Counted from the first letter of the stretch, positions 42,214 to 51,831 are shown. The stretch is 64,000 bases of DNA from DASZWJ01 sp963813895 (GCA_963813895.1 CAWFAS010000003.1:124001-188000), one strand, 5' to 3'. Notes: generated by a model not told the origin, from the sequence alone. A program made the numbers and translations.

Positions 42214-42864
42214 ATGAACAATTCTCCTTCCTTTACTAAGTTCCTAGCCATAACTCGTTCACCCCTATTTTTACTGCTAGTGATTGTATTTTGTAGCTTC
42301 AGTTATTTTTATCTCGACAGAGATATCGCAGTATTTGTGAAGCACATGCTGCCTAAAAATATTATTTTTGTCGGCGAAATGTTGACCAAGCTAGGTATAG
42401 GCACCGCCTATTTTATCGCACTGCCGCTATTAATCCTGCTGTTTAAATACATTGTAAAAAATCGCGAATGGACCTGGAAGTGCTTATTCCTACTTATGTC
42501 GATTGCTGTTCCGAGCTTACTCTGCCTCACGATAAAAGGTATTTTAGGCCGCGCCCGCCCTACTCTGCTATTTAGTGATGATTTATACGGCTTTACCTTC
42601 TTTCACACGGATGCAGCTTATTTATCATTTCCTTCTGGACATAGTGTATTAATAACCGGACTTATGCTGGGGGTAGCCTTTTTATATACCCGTTACTGGT
42701 TAGCATTTGTTATGATTTTTTTATTAGTTAGTTTTAGCCGCATAATTGTAGGTGCTCACTACTTAAGCGATGTAATTGGCGGGATGTATTTATCTATCCT
42801 GGTAGTACCCTATTTACATGACAGACTTTCTTACCGATATACCCGTTCCACAGGCTCTAATTAA
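42214..42864 (+). CDS. PAP2-family membrane phosphatase
   Basis: A 216-residue protein with about six membrane helices and the complete acid-phosphatase signature: KGILGRARP, PSGHSVLITG and SRIIVGAHYLSD. Candidates are undecaprenyl diphosphate or phosphatidic-acid/phosphatidylglycerol-phosphate phosphatase; the active site would face the periplasm. The ATG at 42214 is chosen because the alternative TTG (42157) lies within the inverted repeat, and the 19 residues added would be repeat-encoded. The end overlaps the convergent DUF2797 gene by 8 bp. Confidence 0.85.
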   Translation: MNNSPSFTKFLAITRSPLFLLLVIVFCSFSYFYLDRDIAVFVKHMLPKNIIFVGEMLTKLGIGTAYFIALPLLILLFKYIVKNREWTWKCLFLLMSIAVPSLLCLTIKGILGRARPTLLFSDDLYGFTFFHTDAAYLSFPSGHSVLITGLMLGVAFLYTRYWLAFVMIFLLVSFSRIIVGAHYLSDVIGGMYLSILVVPYLHDRLSYRYTRSTGSN

Positions 42865-43681
42865 TCTTACACTCAAGGATATAACCAGCAAACTTTCGTA
42901 TAGAAAAAACTCCCGTATCGAAGATTAAATATTGGCCTTTCACCCCCTGCAGTACACCTTCAACAATAGGATTTTTGTCTAAATTATGCGCAGTTATTTT
43001 TTTGGGGTATTGAAGGATAGGATACTGAATTTGCGTAATATCGTCCGTTTTCGTAAATTTGATGTCATCCGGAAAGCGCTGTAAAATTTGGTCCAGCTCA
43101 GGTTGTGCTTTAAATAATAATTCTTCCCTCTTGGCGGTTAAATTTTCCATTACATTTTCTGATTTAAGCATAGTTTGCCAATGGGTCTTGTCAGCAACAT
43201 ATTTTTTTAGCGCAACCTCCACTAACCCAGACTGATAGCGATTGGCCACGCGCAAAATTACTAATCCCTGCGTGGCGCCCTGATCAATCCAACGATCAGA
43301 AGCTTTTAATTCACGGGTTATTCCCACCTTTAAGCCTGAGGAATTCGCCAGATAGACTGAGTGCGGTTGCACACAATGTGCATGTGCCCAGTCATCCGCC
43401 TGGCATACGCCCTCATAAAATCGGCATTTTTCGGGATGAATATTGCAAAGATTGCATTCGTTTAAGCGCTTAAAGCAGGGATAGCAATAGCCTTGTTGAA
43501 AACTTTTGCTGATTTTTTTATTGCACTGGATACAATGTATCTCACCTGTATAGCGCAATTGTATTTTTTTACCTAATAACGTATTTGCCATCAATTTTTC
43601 CTGACCAAAACGCAAGTGATAGGTGACAGGATTTGTTAATTCCACCGCCATTTTCAATATTTTGCCAGTTAAAAAGCTCAC
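42857..43681 (-). CDS. DUF2797 family protein
   Basis: A 274-residue protein. Two zinc-knuckle-like clusters near the N-terminus (CIQCNKK ... CYPCFKRLNECNLC and CRFYEGVCQADDWAHAHC), followed by HSVYLANSSGLKVGITRE (a GIY-YIG-like strand) and GATQGLVILRVANRYQSGLVEVALKKYVADKTHW. This is the DUF2797 arrangement; the family function is unknown, though the resemblance to GIY-YIG nuclease folds suggests nucleic-acid binding. Confidence 0.85.
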   Translation of the reverse strand: MSFLTGKILKMAVELTNPVTYHLRFGQEKLMANTLLGKKIQLRYTGEIHCIQCNKKISKSFQQGYCYPCFKRLNECNLCNIHPEKCRFYEGVCQADDWAHAHCVQPHSVYLANSSGLKVGITRELKASDRWIDQGATQGLVILRVANRYQSGLVEVALKKYVADKTHWQTMLKSENVMENLTAKREELLFKAQPELDQILQRFPDDIKFTKTDDITQIQYPILQYPKKITAHNLDKNPIVEGVLQGVKGQYLIFDTGVFSIRKFAGYILECKIN

Positions 43682-43773
43682 GCTGCTGTTACCTATGGGA
43701 GTTTGTAGAAAAAGGTTGTCATTGCAGTCTCTATGCGCAACAATGTTTACCTCAAAAAAAATTTATTCGCCCT

Positions 43774-43960
43774 AGCTATACCCGATACACTTAGGATTTC
43801 GGTGTTAGAGTAGTCCAGCTTGTGCTGAGATTCGTTCGATCTGATTGAGTAAAAACGCAGGAATAGTTATTCTTATTTCGAGTTTTTGCGATTGAAGATC
43901 GGACGAAGATCAGTGGAAGATGGGCTGCTCTAACACCGAAATCCTAAGTGTATCGGGGAT
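43774..43960. repeat. 187-bp inverted-repeat element with 12-bp flanking direct repeat
   Basis: CCCGATACACTTAGGATTTC near 43781 and its inverse near 43936-43955 form the ends (about 28 bp each). Inner segments (GATTCGTTCGATCTGATTGAG and the facing GATTGAAGATCGGACGAA) are partly complementary. TTTATTCGCCCT lies on both sides (43762-43773, 43961-43972). No gene. A single end of the same family is at 63432-63466. Confidence 0.7.
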
Positions 43961-43990
43961 TTTATTCGCCCTCGAATGGAGTCATTCACT

Positions 43991-44281
43991 ATGAAACTAA
44001 AAAACAAATGCCTTACCAGTGTATTGGGTTTAGGTGCTGGAATAATATTATGCAGTTGTAGTTTTTCAAACAATAACGCCTCAGCAGGGGGCCCTGATCA
44101 ATTGACGGTGATTTGCGAAAATCTCAAGCAGGATATAATCTTAAATGATGGCATAAGTCCTGCGAATGCCAATGGTCCCTCCCCTACAAAAGCGGCTTCT
44201 TATTACCAGCAGTATGATCAATATAATTGTGATGATGTCATATCTGGGAAAAGCGGAAAAACCGTTAAACCTACCAGTTAG
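43991..44281 (+). CDS. Small putative lipoprotein of unknown function
   Basis: Ninety-six codons from ATG 43991 with GGAG 9 nt ahead. A signal peptide (MKLKNKCLTSVLGLGAGIIL) runs into CSC, a plausible lipobox Cys. The mature part is short and polar with two further Cys (VICENLKQDI, YNCDDVI) that could form a disulfide. I recognise no family. The spacing to tRNA-Leu (88 bp) and the mobile repeat just upstream leave it as a single-gene unit. Confidence 0.65.
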   Translation: MKLKNKCLTSVLGLGAGIILCSCSFSNNNASAGGPDQLTVICENLKQDIILNDGISPANANGPSPTKAASYYQQYDQYNCDDVISGKSGKTVKPTS

Positions 44282-44368
44282 GGTTAGTAAAGGCTTGCCC
44301 AAGATTCAGCTCCATTCTTAAATCTCAGGTTGACAAATATAGGAACTCACTTTAAATTGTCGAATCTT

Positions 44369-44455
44369 GCCGAGGTGGTGAAATTGGTAGACACGCAAGT
44401 TTCAGGTACTTGTGGGGGAAACCCTGTGGAGGTTCGAGTCCTCTCTTCGGCACCA
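44369..44455 (+). tRNA. tRNA-Leu (CAG)
   Basis: An 87-nt class II tRNA: acceptor GCCGAGG/CTTCGGC, discriminator A, anticodon loop TTCAGGT (anticodon CAG), a long variable arm, T-loop GTTCGAGTC, and an encoded CCA. Confidence 0.96.
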
Positions 44456-44489
44456 AAATCTGACAAATGCAGATCATATCTCCCTTTTT

Positions 44490-45062
44490 TCAAGTGGTTA
44501 TTCTTCCCATATCCGCATTCAGCAAAAAAAACTTATCTTTGTAATATCTTAATTCAGCAATAGAATCATAAATGTCCCCTAAGGCCAAATGGCGCGATTC
44601 TTTTTTTACGCCCTGCAAAATTTGTGGTAACCAATGTTGCGCAAGAATTTTAACAGAACTAACATCCAAGTTACGATAATGGAAATATTGCTCTAATTTT
44701 GGCATCCATCGATATAAAAAACGCCGATCTTGACAAATACTACTCCCACACATTGGAGATTTGCCGGGGGGCACATATTGCATTAGAAATTCTATGGTTT
44801 CAGCCTGGGCCTGTTCTATGGTGACATTGCTGGCTTTAATCCGAGCCACTAAACCTGATTTAGTATGCTGCTTAGTATTCCATTCATCCATACCCTCTAA
44901 AATCGAATCTGGCTGATGGATTGCAAAAGCTGGACCTTCAGCGACTATGTTCAATTGAGAGTCCGTAACTACTGTAGCCATTTCAATAATATAATCGCGG
45001 TCTGGATTTAGTCCTGTCATTTCCAGGTCAACCCAGATTAAATTGTCGCGTTTGGGATTCAT
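44490..45062 (-). CDS. orn: Oligoribonuclease
   Basis: A 190-residue DEDDh exonuclease. LIWVDLEMTGLNPDRDYIIEMA carries the first Asp and Glu; HTKSGL, SICQDRRFLYRWMP and HLALGDIYDSIAELRYY carry the rest. It degrades di- to pentaribonucleotides, including linear pGpG from c-di-GMP. Usual length is about 181. It diverges from plsY across a 227-bp gap. Confidence 0.97.
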   Translation of the reverse strand: MNPKRDNLIWVDLEMTGLNPDRDYIIEMATVVTDSQLNIVAEGPAFAIHQPDSILEGMDEWNTKQHTKSGLVARIKASNVTIEQAQAETIEFLMQYVPPGKSPMCGSSICQDRRFLYRWMPKLEQYFHYRNLDVSSVKILAQHWLPQILQGVKKESRHLALGDIYDSIAELRYYKDKFFLLNADMGRITT

Positions 45063-45289
45063 GTTTTGACTTTCCTGAATGGTTGGCGTTAAATTGTATA
45101 CTTAGTCCATTAAAAAACCCAATAACTATTCATTAAAATTTCAAAAACTCGCCAGACTAGCCTATAAAACTTTGTAAGGCTGGATATTAACTGCGGATTC
45201 GCCTAACATGACACAGTATTTCACAAATCCAGGTGACGCCTAGCAAGTAGGTGTCTTTAAGGTTCACAAAACCATGAGGGAAGTGACCG

Positions 45290-45874
45290 ATGATTATGGT
45301 TGGAATAATTTTTGTTATCATTGCCTATTTAGTGGGTTCTTTATCATGCGCAGTTTTGGTGTGCAAAGCCATGGGCTTACCCGATCCCCGAACAGAAGGT
45401 TCCGGCAATGCTGGCGCCACTAATGTACAGCGTATTGGTGGTAAGTTGCCAGCTATACTCACGCTTGTCGGTGATGCTCTTAAAGGCTTCTTGCCAGTAT
45501 TGATCGCAGCATGGTGTGGTGTGTGGGGTTTTATGCTGGCTTTAGTAGCACTAGCAGCCATTGTGGGCCACATATTTCCCCTGTTTTTTAAATTTCAGGG
45601 TGGGAAAGGAGTAGCCACTTTCTTTGGTGGGTTTTTAGTACTTTCATTTCCAGTTACAATTATTGCAATAGTAATATTTGCAATAATCGTGGGTATTACT
45701 CGTTATATTTCACTAGCTTCAATAATTGCGGTCACAGTCGCAACAGTTTTGATCCTATTTTTCCATACTAATTATTTTCTGCCCATACTAATTGCTACGT
45801 TATTGATAATCTGGCGACATTCAGAAAATATTCAGCGCTTAAGAGGGCGAACTGAAAATAAATTTGTATGGTAA
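45290..45874 (+). CDS. plsY: Glycerol-3-phosphate acyltransferase PlsY
   Basis: A 194-residue membrane protein with three family motifs: AYLVGSLSCAVLVCKAMGLPDPRTEGSGNAGATNVQR, VGHIFPLFFKFQGGKGVATFFGG and IIWRHSENIQRLRGRTENKF. It transfers acyl groups from acyl-phosphate to glycerol 3-phosphate, the first step of phospholipid synthesis in this system. A second ATG two codons in (45296) is possible. Confidence 0.95.
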   Translation: MIMVGIIFVIIAYLVGSLSCAVLVCKAMGLPDPRTEGSGNAGATNVQRIGGKLPAILTLVGDALKGFLPVLIAAWCGVWGFMLALVALAAIVGHIFPLFFKFQGGKGVATFFGGFLVLSFPVTIIAIVIFAIIVGITRYISLASIIAVTVATVLILFFHTNYFLPILIATLLIIWRHSENIQRLRGRTENKFVW

Positions 45875-45882
45875 TAATGTTG

Positions 45883-46001
45883 CTGTCATCCCGAACTTAG
45901 CATCCTGAATGTAGTCTGTCATCCTGAACGTAGTGAAGGATCTCCATCTGGTGGCACTTCAAGGAGACGTTCAGGATGGCCTGATGTTCAAGATGACAGC
46001 C
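45883..46001. repeat. CTGTCATCCTGAACG repeat cluster, copy 4
   Basis: Two or three damaged copies in tandem (CTGTCATCCCGAACTTAGC, CTGTCATCCTGAACGTAGTG, then GTTCAAGATGACAGCC) between convergent plsY and secF. The internal arms are partly lost. Confidence 0.65.
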
Positions 46002-46007
46002 TACACT

Positions 46008-46925
46008 CTACGGTAATTCATCAATCTCCTTTTTGACCGGCGGCAACAGGTGGGTTCGATTTAGACCCAGACTGATCGCTAAAGATCCTGCAACATAAAT
46101 CGATGAGTAGGTACCAATAACGATACCTATTATTAAAGCCAAAGAAAACCCATGTAACGTCGCCCCACCAAAAATAAACAGAGCTACTACCACTAACAAG
46201 GTTAATCCTGAGGTCATGATAGTACGTGATAAGGTCTGGTTGATTGATATATTCATGATATCAGTCGGAGTCCCTTTGCGTACCCGTCGAAAATTTTCTC
46301 GCACTCGGTCATATACTACAATAGTGTCATTTAGGGAATAGCCAATAATTGTCAGCACGGCCGCTAATGATATGAGATCAAACTGTAAGTGAAAAAACGA
46401 AAAAATGCCTAATATGAGGACAGGGTCATGTATCAAAGCGATGGCGGCACTGATGGCAAAACGCATTTCAAAACGAAAAGCGATGTAGGCCATAGTCGCT
46501 AACAGCGAAACCAGGATGGCTAATAATCCATTGGTTACTAAACTTCGACCCACTTGAGGCCCTATATATTCAATTTGCTGAACTTGAGCATCTGGCAATG
46601 CGGCAGTAATTTTATCCCGCAGCCCCTGTTCGGTAAACTCTTTAAGTGGGGGGATACGAATTAATACATCACGCGATGTTCCATAAGACTGAACTTGCGC
46701 CTGGGAAAATCCTGCTTTGGCTAATTCCACACGAATTGAATTAAAATCAGCGGCCTGTTGATATTTTAATTCAATCTGCGTGCCGCCGGTAAAATCCAGC
46801 CCGAAATTGAGGTGGTTAACCATCAGAGAAACAATAGAGGCAACAAACAAAACGGCTGAAAACAGAGCCGCCCATTTACGCTGCCCCATAAAATCAATTT
46901 TGGTATTGACCTTAAAAAATTCCAT
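46008..46925 (-). CDS. secF: Protein translocase subunit SecF
   Basis: A 305-residue SecF: an N-terminal membrane helix, then NFGLDFTGGTQIELKY, a periplasmic P1 domain, and a five-helix block with the family motif FDLISLAAVLTIIGYSLNDTIVVYDRVRENFR. SecDF uses the proton gradient to pull preproteins into the periplasm. It normally follows secD within a few bases; here 241 bp with a palindromic element separate them. Confidence 0.97.
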   Translation of the reverse strand: MEFFKVNTKIDFMGQRKWAALFSAVLFVASIVSLMVNHLNFGLDFTGGTQIELKYQQAADFNSIRVELAKAGFSQAQVQSYGTSRDVLIRIPPLKEFTEQGLRDKITAALPDAQVQQIEYIGPQVGRSLVTNGLLAILVSLLATMAYIAFRFEMRFAISAAIALIHDPVLILGIFSFFHLQFDLISLAAVLTIIGYSLNDTIVVYDRVRENFRRVRKGTPTDIMNISINQTLSRTIMTSGLTLLVVVALFIFGGATLHGFSLALIIGIVIGTYSSIYVAGSLAISLGLNRTHLLPPVKKEIDELP

Positions 46926-47002
46926 TGTAAGTTCTCTGGTTATATTTTGCTGTGAAGTTTAAAAATAAATGTCTCGGCCTGTGGCTATTCAGCACAGTGG
47001 CT

Positions 47003-47157
47003 TTCTCCTCTCGCTCCTTGCGGGGGCGTTGTTGAATAATTCTCTTCCTAACTATCCGAAACTCTATGATCCCCTCTCCCCTTGCGGGAGAGGGGATACA
47101 GTGCTTTTCTAAAATGGGTGCGAATCATTCAACAACGCCCCGCAAGGAGAGAGGGGT
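47003..47157. repeat. CCCTCTCCC/GAATAATTC palindromic repeat between secD and secF
   Basis: Left arm CTCCTTGCGGGGGCGTTG, then TTGAATAATTC; right arm GAATCATTCAACAACGC, then CCCGCAAGGAGAGAG, with a smaller hairpin CCCCTCTCCCCTTGCGGGAG inside. The spacer also carries the ATTCAGCACAG motif near 46987 that opens the repeats at 18581 and 58871. Confidence 0.75.
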
Positions 47158-47166
47158 TACAGCGCC

Positions 47167-49062
47167 TTATCCCCTCAAAGCAGGTAATCTTTTATCCACC
47201 TTGATTCCAATAGATAAATTCTTAACTGATCGCCCCCCATATATCCAATTAATAATAGCGCGAGTAAAGAAAATTGCCGTGATCATTGAAGTAATAACAC
47301 CAATAGTCAAGGTAATGGCAAATGACTTCACCACACCACTACCCAAGGCAAATAGGATCATAGTCACAATTAAAGTGGTGACGTTAGCATCTACAATAGT
47401 AACAAATGCTCGATCGTAACCGGTATGAATGCTAGCCTGAGGGCTTATTCCATTGCGTAGTTCTTCACGAATGCGTTCAAAAATTAACACGTTCGCATCT
47501 ACAGAGATACCTACGGTCAATACGATACCGGCAATACCTGGTAATGTTAGAGTGGCACCCAGCAAAGACAGTATAGCGATAATAAATATGATGTTAAGCA
47601 GTAATGCTAAATCGGCAACTAAGCCAAATATCCGGTAATAAAGCGCCATGAAAACAATAACGGCCAAGGCACCCACAATAACTGATATGATCCCTTTACG
47701 AATATTTTCTGCTCCCAGCGTTGGTCCGACCGTCCGCTCTTGAATAATGGCCACCGAAGCAACCAGTGCGCCAGAACGAAGCAATAATGCGAGATTCTGT
47801 GCATACTTAGTATCATTCAAATTAGTGATTTCAAAATTGTTTCCAAGGACTGTTTGAATGGTAGCAATATTGATAATACGTTCATTCTGTTTCTGGGTGG
47901 CCACTGATTTACCATTGACCATTGTGACTTGTGGAACGGTTTCCACATAAACGACTGCTAAAGGTTTACCCACATTTTCTGCTGTTATTTTGCTGAATAA
48001 ACGCTCTCCACCACCACCCAAACGGATTGAAACAGCTGGTTTGCCATTTTCCCCCATCATTGCGGAAGCATAGGTAATAGAACTGCCCATCAGGATGACT
48101 TGATTTTTCAATAGAACTGGTGAGCCCTCAAAATTATATAAGCGACTCCCCAAAGGAACGTTACCGGCGATAGCACTCTGTAAATCACTTTCCATATCAA
48201 CTAATTGAAGCCGCAGAGTTGCCGTTTTGCCCACAATATCTTTAGCGCGGGTTGTATCTTGAATACCTGGTAAATCTACACTGATTTGGTTTTGTCCTTG
48301 ACGCTGCACTACCGCTTCACTAACCCCCAGTTCATTAACCCGATTCGACAAAATACCCATATTTTGTTCGACCGCATAATTAATGATATTTACTTGTGCA
48401 GTGGGTGTCATAACAATGACGATCACTGATTGATCACCTGATCCTGAAGCCGTCAAAGTATAATCCGTAAAGTGACCACTTAATAAACTTAATGCTTTGT
48501 CGCGCGTCTCACTATCGCGGAACAATATAACCGGTTTACCCACTTGCCGTGAAATACCTGCATAACGGATATTATTTTCACGCAATTCAGCAGCCATACT
48601 ATTGGCATCAGCTTCTTGTCGCGTTTTAATAACATCCGCCGTATCCACATCGAGTACAAAATTAACTCCACCCCGTAAGTCAAGACCCAATTTCATAGGA
48701 TGGGCGCCTAAAGCAGCTAACCAACCCGGCGTGCGGGGAGCAAGGTTTAGGGCCACTATATAATTATCACCTAGGGTTTCTCTAATGAGATCACGACCCT
48801 TAAGTTGGGCATCAGCAGAGCTAAAGCGAATAGTCAGGTTATCCTGTTCTTTTTCTTTCTGCATGGAAATATAGGATATATTTTGGGTCGCCAGTAGTTG
48901 CTTAATCTGATCGGGTAGTCCTGCATCCATAGCCGCAGAATTTTTGGGGGAAATTTGCACTGCCGTATCATATCCGAAAATATTCGGCGCAGCATAAATC
49001 AAGCCGAATAATATTAAAGCTATTAATAACAGATTTTTCCACAATGGGTATCGATTAAGCAT
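47167..49062 (-). CDS. secD: Protein translocase subunit SecD
   Basis: A 631-residue SecD from ATG 49062 (MLNRYPLWKNLLLIALILFG). It has KLGLDLRGGVNFVLDVD, the large periplasmic P1 domain, and the six-helix RND-like block with GTLTLPGIAGIVLTVGISVDANVLIFERIREELR, holding the conserved Asp. It works with SecF and YajC. An upstream in-frame extension to 49167 adds 35 residues that do not look like SecD. GGACGGGAT precedes the chosen ATG. Confidence 0.97.
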   Translation of the reverse strand: MLNRYPLWKNLLLIALILFGLIYAAPNIFGYDTAVQISPKNSAAMDAGLPDQIKQLLATQNISYISMQKEKEQDNLTIRFSSADAQLKGRDLIRETLGDNYIVALNLAPRTPGWLAALGAHPMKLGLDLRGGVNFVLDVDTADVIKTRQEADANSMAAELRENNIRYAGISRQVGKPVILFRDSETRDKALSLLSGHFTDYTLTASGSGDQSVIVIVMTPTAQVNIINYAVEQNMGILSNRVNELGVSEAVVQRQGQNQISVDLPGIQDTTRAKDIVGKTATLRLQLVDMESDLQSAIAGNVPLGSRLYNFEGSPVLLKNQVILMGSSITYASAMMGENGKPAVSIRLGGGGERLFSKITAENVGKPLAVVYVETVPQVTMVNGKSVATQKQNERIINIATIQTVLGNNFEITNLNDTKYAQNLALLLRSGALVASVAIIQERTVGPTLGAENIRKGIISVIVGALAVIVFMALYYRIFGLVADLALLLNIIFIIAILSLLGATLTLPGIAGIVLTVGISVDANVLIFERIREELRNGISPQASIHTGYDRAFVTIVDANVTTLIVTMILFALGSGVVKSFAITLTIGVITSMITAIFFTRAIINWIYGGRSVKNLSIGIKVDKRLPALRG

Positions 49063-49217
49063 ATCCCGTCCAATTAAGCTGAAGAGCCCGCTGCACCCCC
49101 CCTCTCTATTGAGAGCGGAGATCCTTGCAGGAAAGCCAGAGTATTTCTGCTTCCCCACTCGCAGCAACTATGAGACTAAAAATTTAGTAAAGATTCAGCA
49201 CTGAATAGTTACAAAAT

Positions 49218-49595
49218 TTATACGGTTTTTAAAGTACCTTTAGGCAACACCAAGGCAATGGCGTTTTTTTGAAAGGTCATGTCTACATCTTTTGATACTT
49301 TCAGTATGAGAAAGTTATCATTAATTTCTACAATCTTACCGACTACTCCACCGGTCGTAACTACCTCGTCATCTTTACCTAAATTATCTATTAGTTTGCG
49401 ATGTTCCTTAGCGCGTTTAGTCTGGGGTCTGATTAATAAGAAGTAAAATACTAAAATGAAAATAACCAGGGTAGGCAGTAGCGAAAGCAAACTACCCTGC
49501 GGCGCATGACCCGCGGCGGGGGTGCCAGCAGTGCCCGTGGTGCTGGTTGCCTGAGCGAAGGCATCGGAAATGCCAAAAAAATTAAGTATATTCAT
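49218..49595 (-). CDS. yajC: Preprotein translocase accessory subunit YajC
   Basis: A 125-residue protein with a short N-terminal tail, one membrane helix (SLLPTLVIFILVFYFLLIRPQ, about residues 36-56) and the cytoplasmic domain RAKEHRKLIDNLGKDDEVVTTGGVVGKI. It copurifies with SecDF. It lies between tgt and secD in the conserved queA-tgt-yajC-secD-secF order. Confidence 0.95.
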   Translation of the reverse strand: MNILNFFGISDAFAQATSTTGTAGTPAAGHAPQGSLLSLLPTLVIFILVFYFLLIRPQTKRAKEHRKLIDNLGKDDEVVTTGGVVGKIVEINDNFLILKVSKDVDMTFQKNAIALVLPKGTLKTV

Positions 49596-49622
49596 ATTGC
49601 TCCTGTATCAATTGATAAAAGC

Positions 49623-50747
49623 TCATGGACTGTTCAGCCAGCTGGGAAAAAGATTCCCCGCGGTCGTCCGGAAGTGCTCCACAAAGTCGCTTAATTTACC
49701 TTGTTCTATCGCAGTACGCAAACCAAACATGAGCCGCTGGTAATAATGTAAGTTATGCAACGTATTCAAGCGCATGCCCAAGATTTCATGGCAGCGATCC
49801 AAGTGGTGTAAGTAAGAGCGAGTGAAATGCTGACAGGTATAACAGTCACAAAAACGGTCAAGCGCTCGAGTGTCCGCTTTGTAACTGCTATTTCGAATGC
49901 GGATTACGCCTTCAGAAGTAAACAAATGGCCATTGCGCGCGTTGCGAGTTGGCATCACACAATCAAACATATCAACGCCTTGACATACCCCGGCAATTAA
50001 ATCTTCCGGTGTCCCTACACCCATTAAATAACGTGGTTTATCTACAGGTAATTGCGGCCCTAAATGCTGCAATACTCGCCACATATCCTCTTTGGGTTCT
50101 CCCACGGATAATCCGCCCACCGCATAACCATCAAATCCTAGATTTATTAAACCTTGTAACGAGCGTTCGCGCAATACGGGGTACATTCCCCCTTGCACAA
50201 TGCCGAATAAGGCCGCAGAGCTATTCCCATGCGCAATTTTGCTACGTTCTGCCCACCGCAGTGATAACTCCATAGATGCGGCAGCGGTTGCTTCAGCGCA
50301 AGGGTAAGGAGTGCACTCATCAAACACCATCACGACATCAGAGCCCAAAGCCCGCTGAACTTCCATTGAGCGTTCTGGAGTTAAAAAGATTTCAGAACCA
50401 TCTTTGGGCGAACGAAATCTCACCCCTTCTTCAGAAATTTTACGCATCTGGGCCAAGCTAAAGACTTGGAACCCCCCTGAATCAGTCAAAATAGGCTTAT
50501 GCCAATTTACAAAGCCATGCAAACCCCCATGCGCCTGAATAATTTCAGTACCTGGGCGTAGCATCAAATGGAAAGTATTACCCAGAATAATTTGTGCGCC
50601 ACTTTGCTCGACTTCTAAAGGGGTAACTGTTTTAACGGCACCATAGGTTCCTACCGTCATAAAAGCAGGAGTCTCAACAATTCCGCGCGGGAAAGTCAAT
50701 TGCCCTCGCCTTGCCAAACCATTTTTATGTAGCAGTTTAAATTGCAC
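49623..50747 (-). CDS. tgt: tRNA-guanine(34) transglycosylase
   Basis: A 374-residue TIM-barrel enzyme. The nucleophile/general-base region LTDSGGFQVFSLAQ, the specificity motif FDGYAVGGLSVGE and the zinc site CDCYTCQHFTRSYLHHL are present. It exchanges guanine-34 for preQ1 in GUN anticodon tRNAs. The GTG at 50747, with AGGGA 7 nt ahead, gives the expected start (VQFKLLHKNGLARRGQL); the longer frame to 50912 is not supported. Confidence 0.97.
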   Translation of the reverse strand: MQFKLLHKNGLARRGQLTFPRGIVETPAFMTVGTYGAVKTVTPLEVEQSGAQIILGNTFHLMLRPGTEIIQAHGGLHGFVNWHKPILTDSGGFQVFSLAQMRKISEEGVRFRSPKDGSEIFLTPERSMEVQRALGSDVVMVFDECTPYPCAEATAAASMELSLRWAERSKIAHGNSSAALFGIVQGGMYPVLRERSLQGLINLGFDGYAVGGLSVGEPKEDMWRVLQHLGPQLPVDKPRYLMGVGTPEDLIAGVCQGVDMFDCVMPTRNARNGHLFTSEGVIRIRNSSYKADTRALDRFCDCYTCQHFTRSYLHHLDRCHEILGMRLNTLHNLHYYQRLMFGLRTAIEQGKLSDFVEHFRTTAGNLFPSWLNSP

Positions 50748-50802
50748 GCTGAATTTCCCTGATTTAAGGCACTGTAAAACAATAGTTACAAACAATAATC
50801 TC

Positions 50803-51831
50803 TTACGGCAAATTACCAATCCACATCGCATCACCATAACTATAGAACCGGTAATTTTGTGCAATTGCCTCTCGATAACTGGACATAACCTGACTATAAC
50901 CCGCAAAGGCACATACCAGCATCAGTAAGCTGGATTTCGGTAAGTGAAAATTAGTAATCATAGCGTCGACACAGCGAAAAGTATAACCCGGGTAGATAAA
51001 CAGCCGGGTATCGCCACGATAGGGAGATACTATCCCAACTTGGGCAGCAGTTTCCAAAGCGCGTACGCTAGTCGTCCCCACTGCAACCACCTTGCCCCCA
51101 CGTGCTTTGGCCGCTTTAATCTGCTCACAAACTTGAGCAGAAACCTCCACATACTCAGCATGCATTTTATGATGGGTGATCAGCGTCTCACGTACTGGCT
51201 GGAAAGTGCCTGCGCCCACATGTAATGTGACAAAAGCTGTCTCGACGCCTAGCTGTTGTATGCGCTGCAAAATAGCTTCATCGAAATGAAGCCCTGCTGT
51301 GGGTGCAGCCACAGCGCCTTTGTGTAGAGCATAAACTGTCTGGTAGCGGTCTTGATCCAGAATTTCATCACCTCTTTCTAGATAGGGAGGTAAAGGAATA
51401 TGCCCATAAAGTTCTAACAGAGTTAGCAAGGGCCGACTATCTGAGAAATGTAGAACAAATAATTCATCTTGTCGTTGAATTACATGGGCGGTTATGCCCC
51501 CTGCAAGCAAAAGCTGACTGCCTGGCTTAGGAGATTTACTGCTACGCACATGCGCCAAGGCATTATGCTCATCCAGCACCCGTTCAATTAAAACTTCGAT
51601 ACGGCCACCAGAAGATTTTTCACCATACCAGCGTGCGGGGATGACTTGGGTATTATTAAGCACTAACAGATCTACGGGGGTAAGTAGCTCAACGATATCC
51701 AAAAATCGTCGATGGGTGACGGTGCCATTGGCTTTGTTCAAACAAAGTAAACGGCTGGCGCTACGCTCTGTTAACGGATAGCGGGCAATCAAATTATCTG
51801 GAAGCTGGTAATCGAAATCGAGAAGATTCAC
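50803..51831 (-). CDS. queA: S-adenosylmethionine:tRNA ribosyltransferase-isomerase
   Basis: A 342-residue QueA: FDYQLPDNLIARYPLTERSASRLL at the start, AAPTAGLHFDEAIL and FHLPKSSLLMLVCAFAG. It adds the epoxycyclopentane ring to preQ1 in tRNA, the step after Tgt. It lies 55 bp upstream of tgt on the same strand. The N-terminus is standard. Confidence 0.97.
   Translation of the reverse strand: MNLLDFDYQLPDNLIARYPLTERSASRLLCLNKANGTVTHRRFLDIVELLTPVDLLVLNNTQVIPARWYGEKSSGGRIEVLIERVLDEHNALAHVRSSKSPKPGSQLLLAGGITAHVIQRQDELFVLHFSDSRPLLTLLELYGHIPLPPYLERGDEILDQDRYQTVYALHKGAVAAPTAGLHFDEAILQRIQQLGVETAFVTLHVGAGTFQPVRETLITHHKMHAEYVEVSAQVCEQIKAAKARGGKVVAVGTTSVRALETAAQVGIVSPYRGDTRLFIYPGYTFRCVDAMITNFHLPKSSLLMLVCAFAGYSQVMSSYREAIAQNYRFYSYGDAMWIGNLP

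Noticed and set aside
44330..44563. A 77-codon frame over tRNA-Leu (CAG)
   Set aside because: Most of it is the tRNA gene itself.
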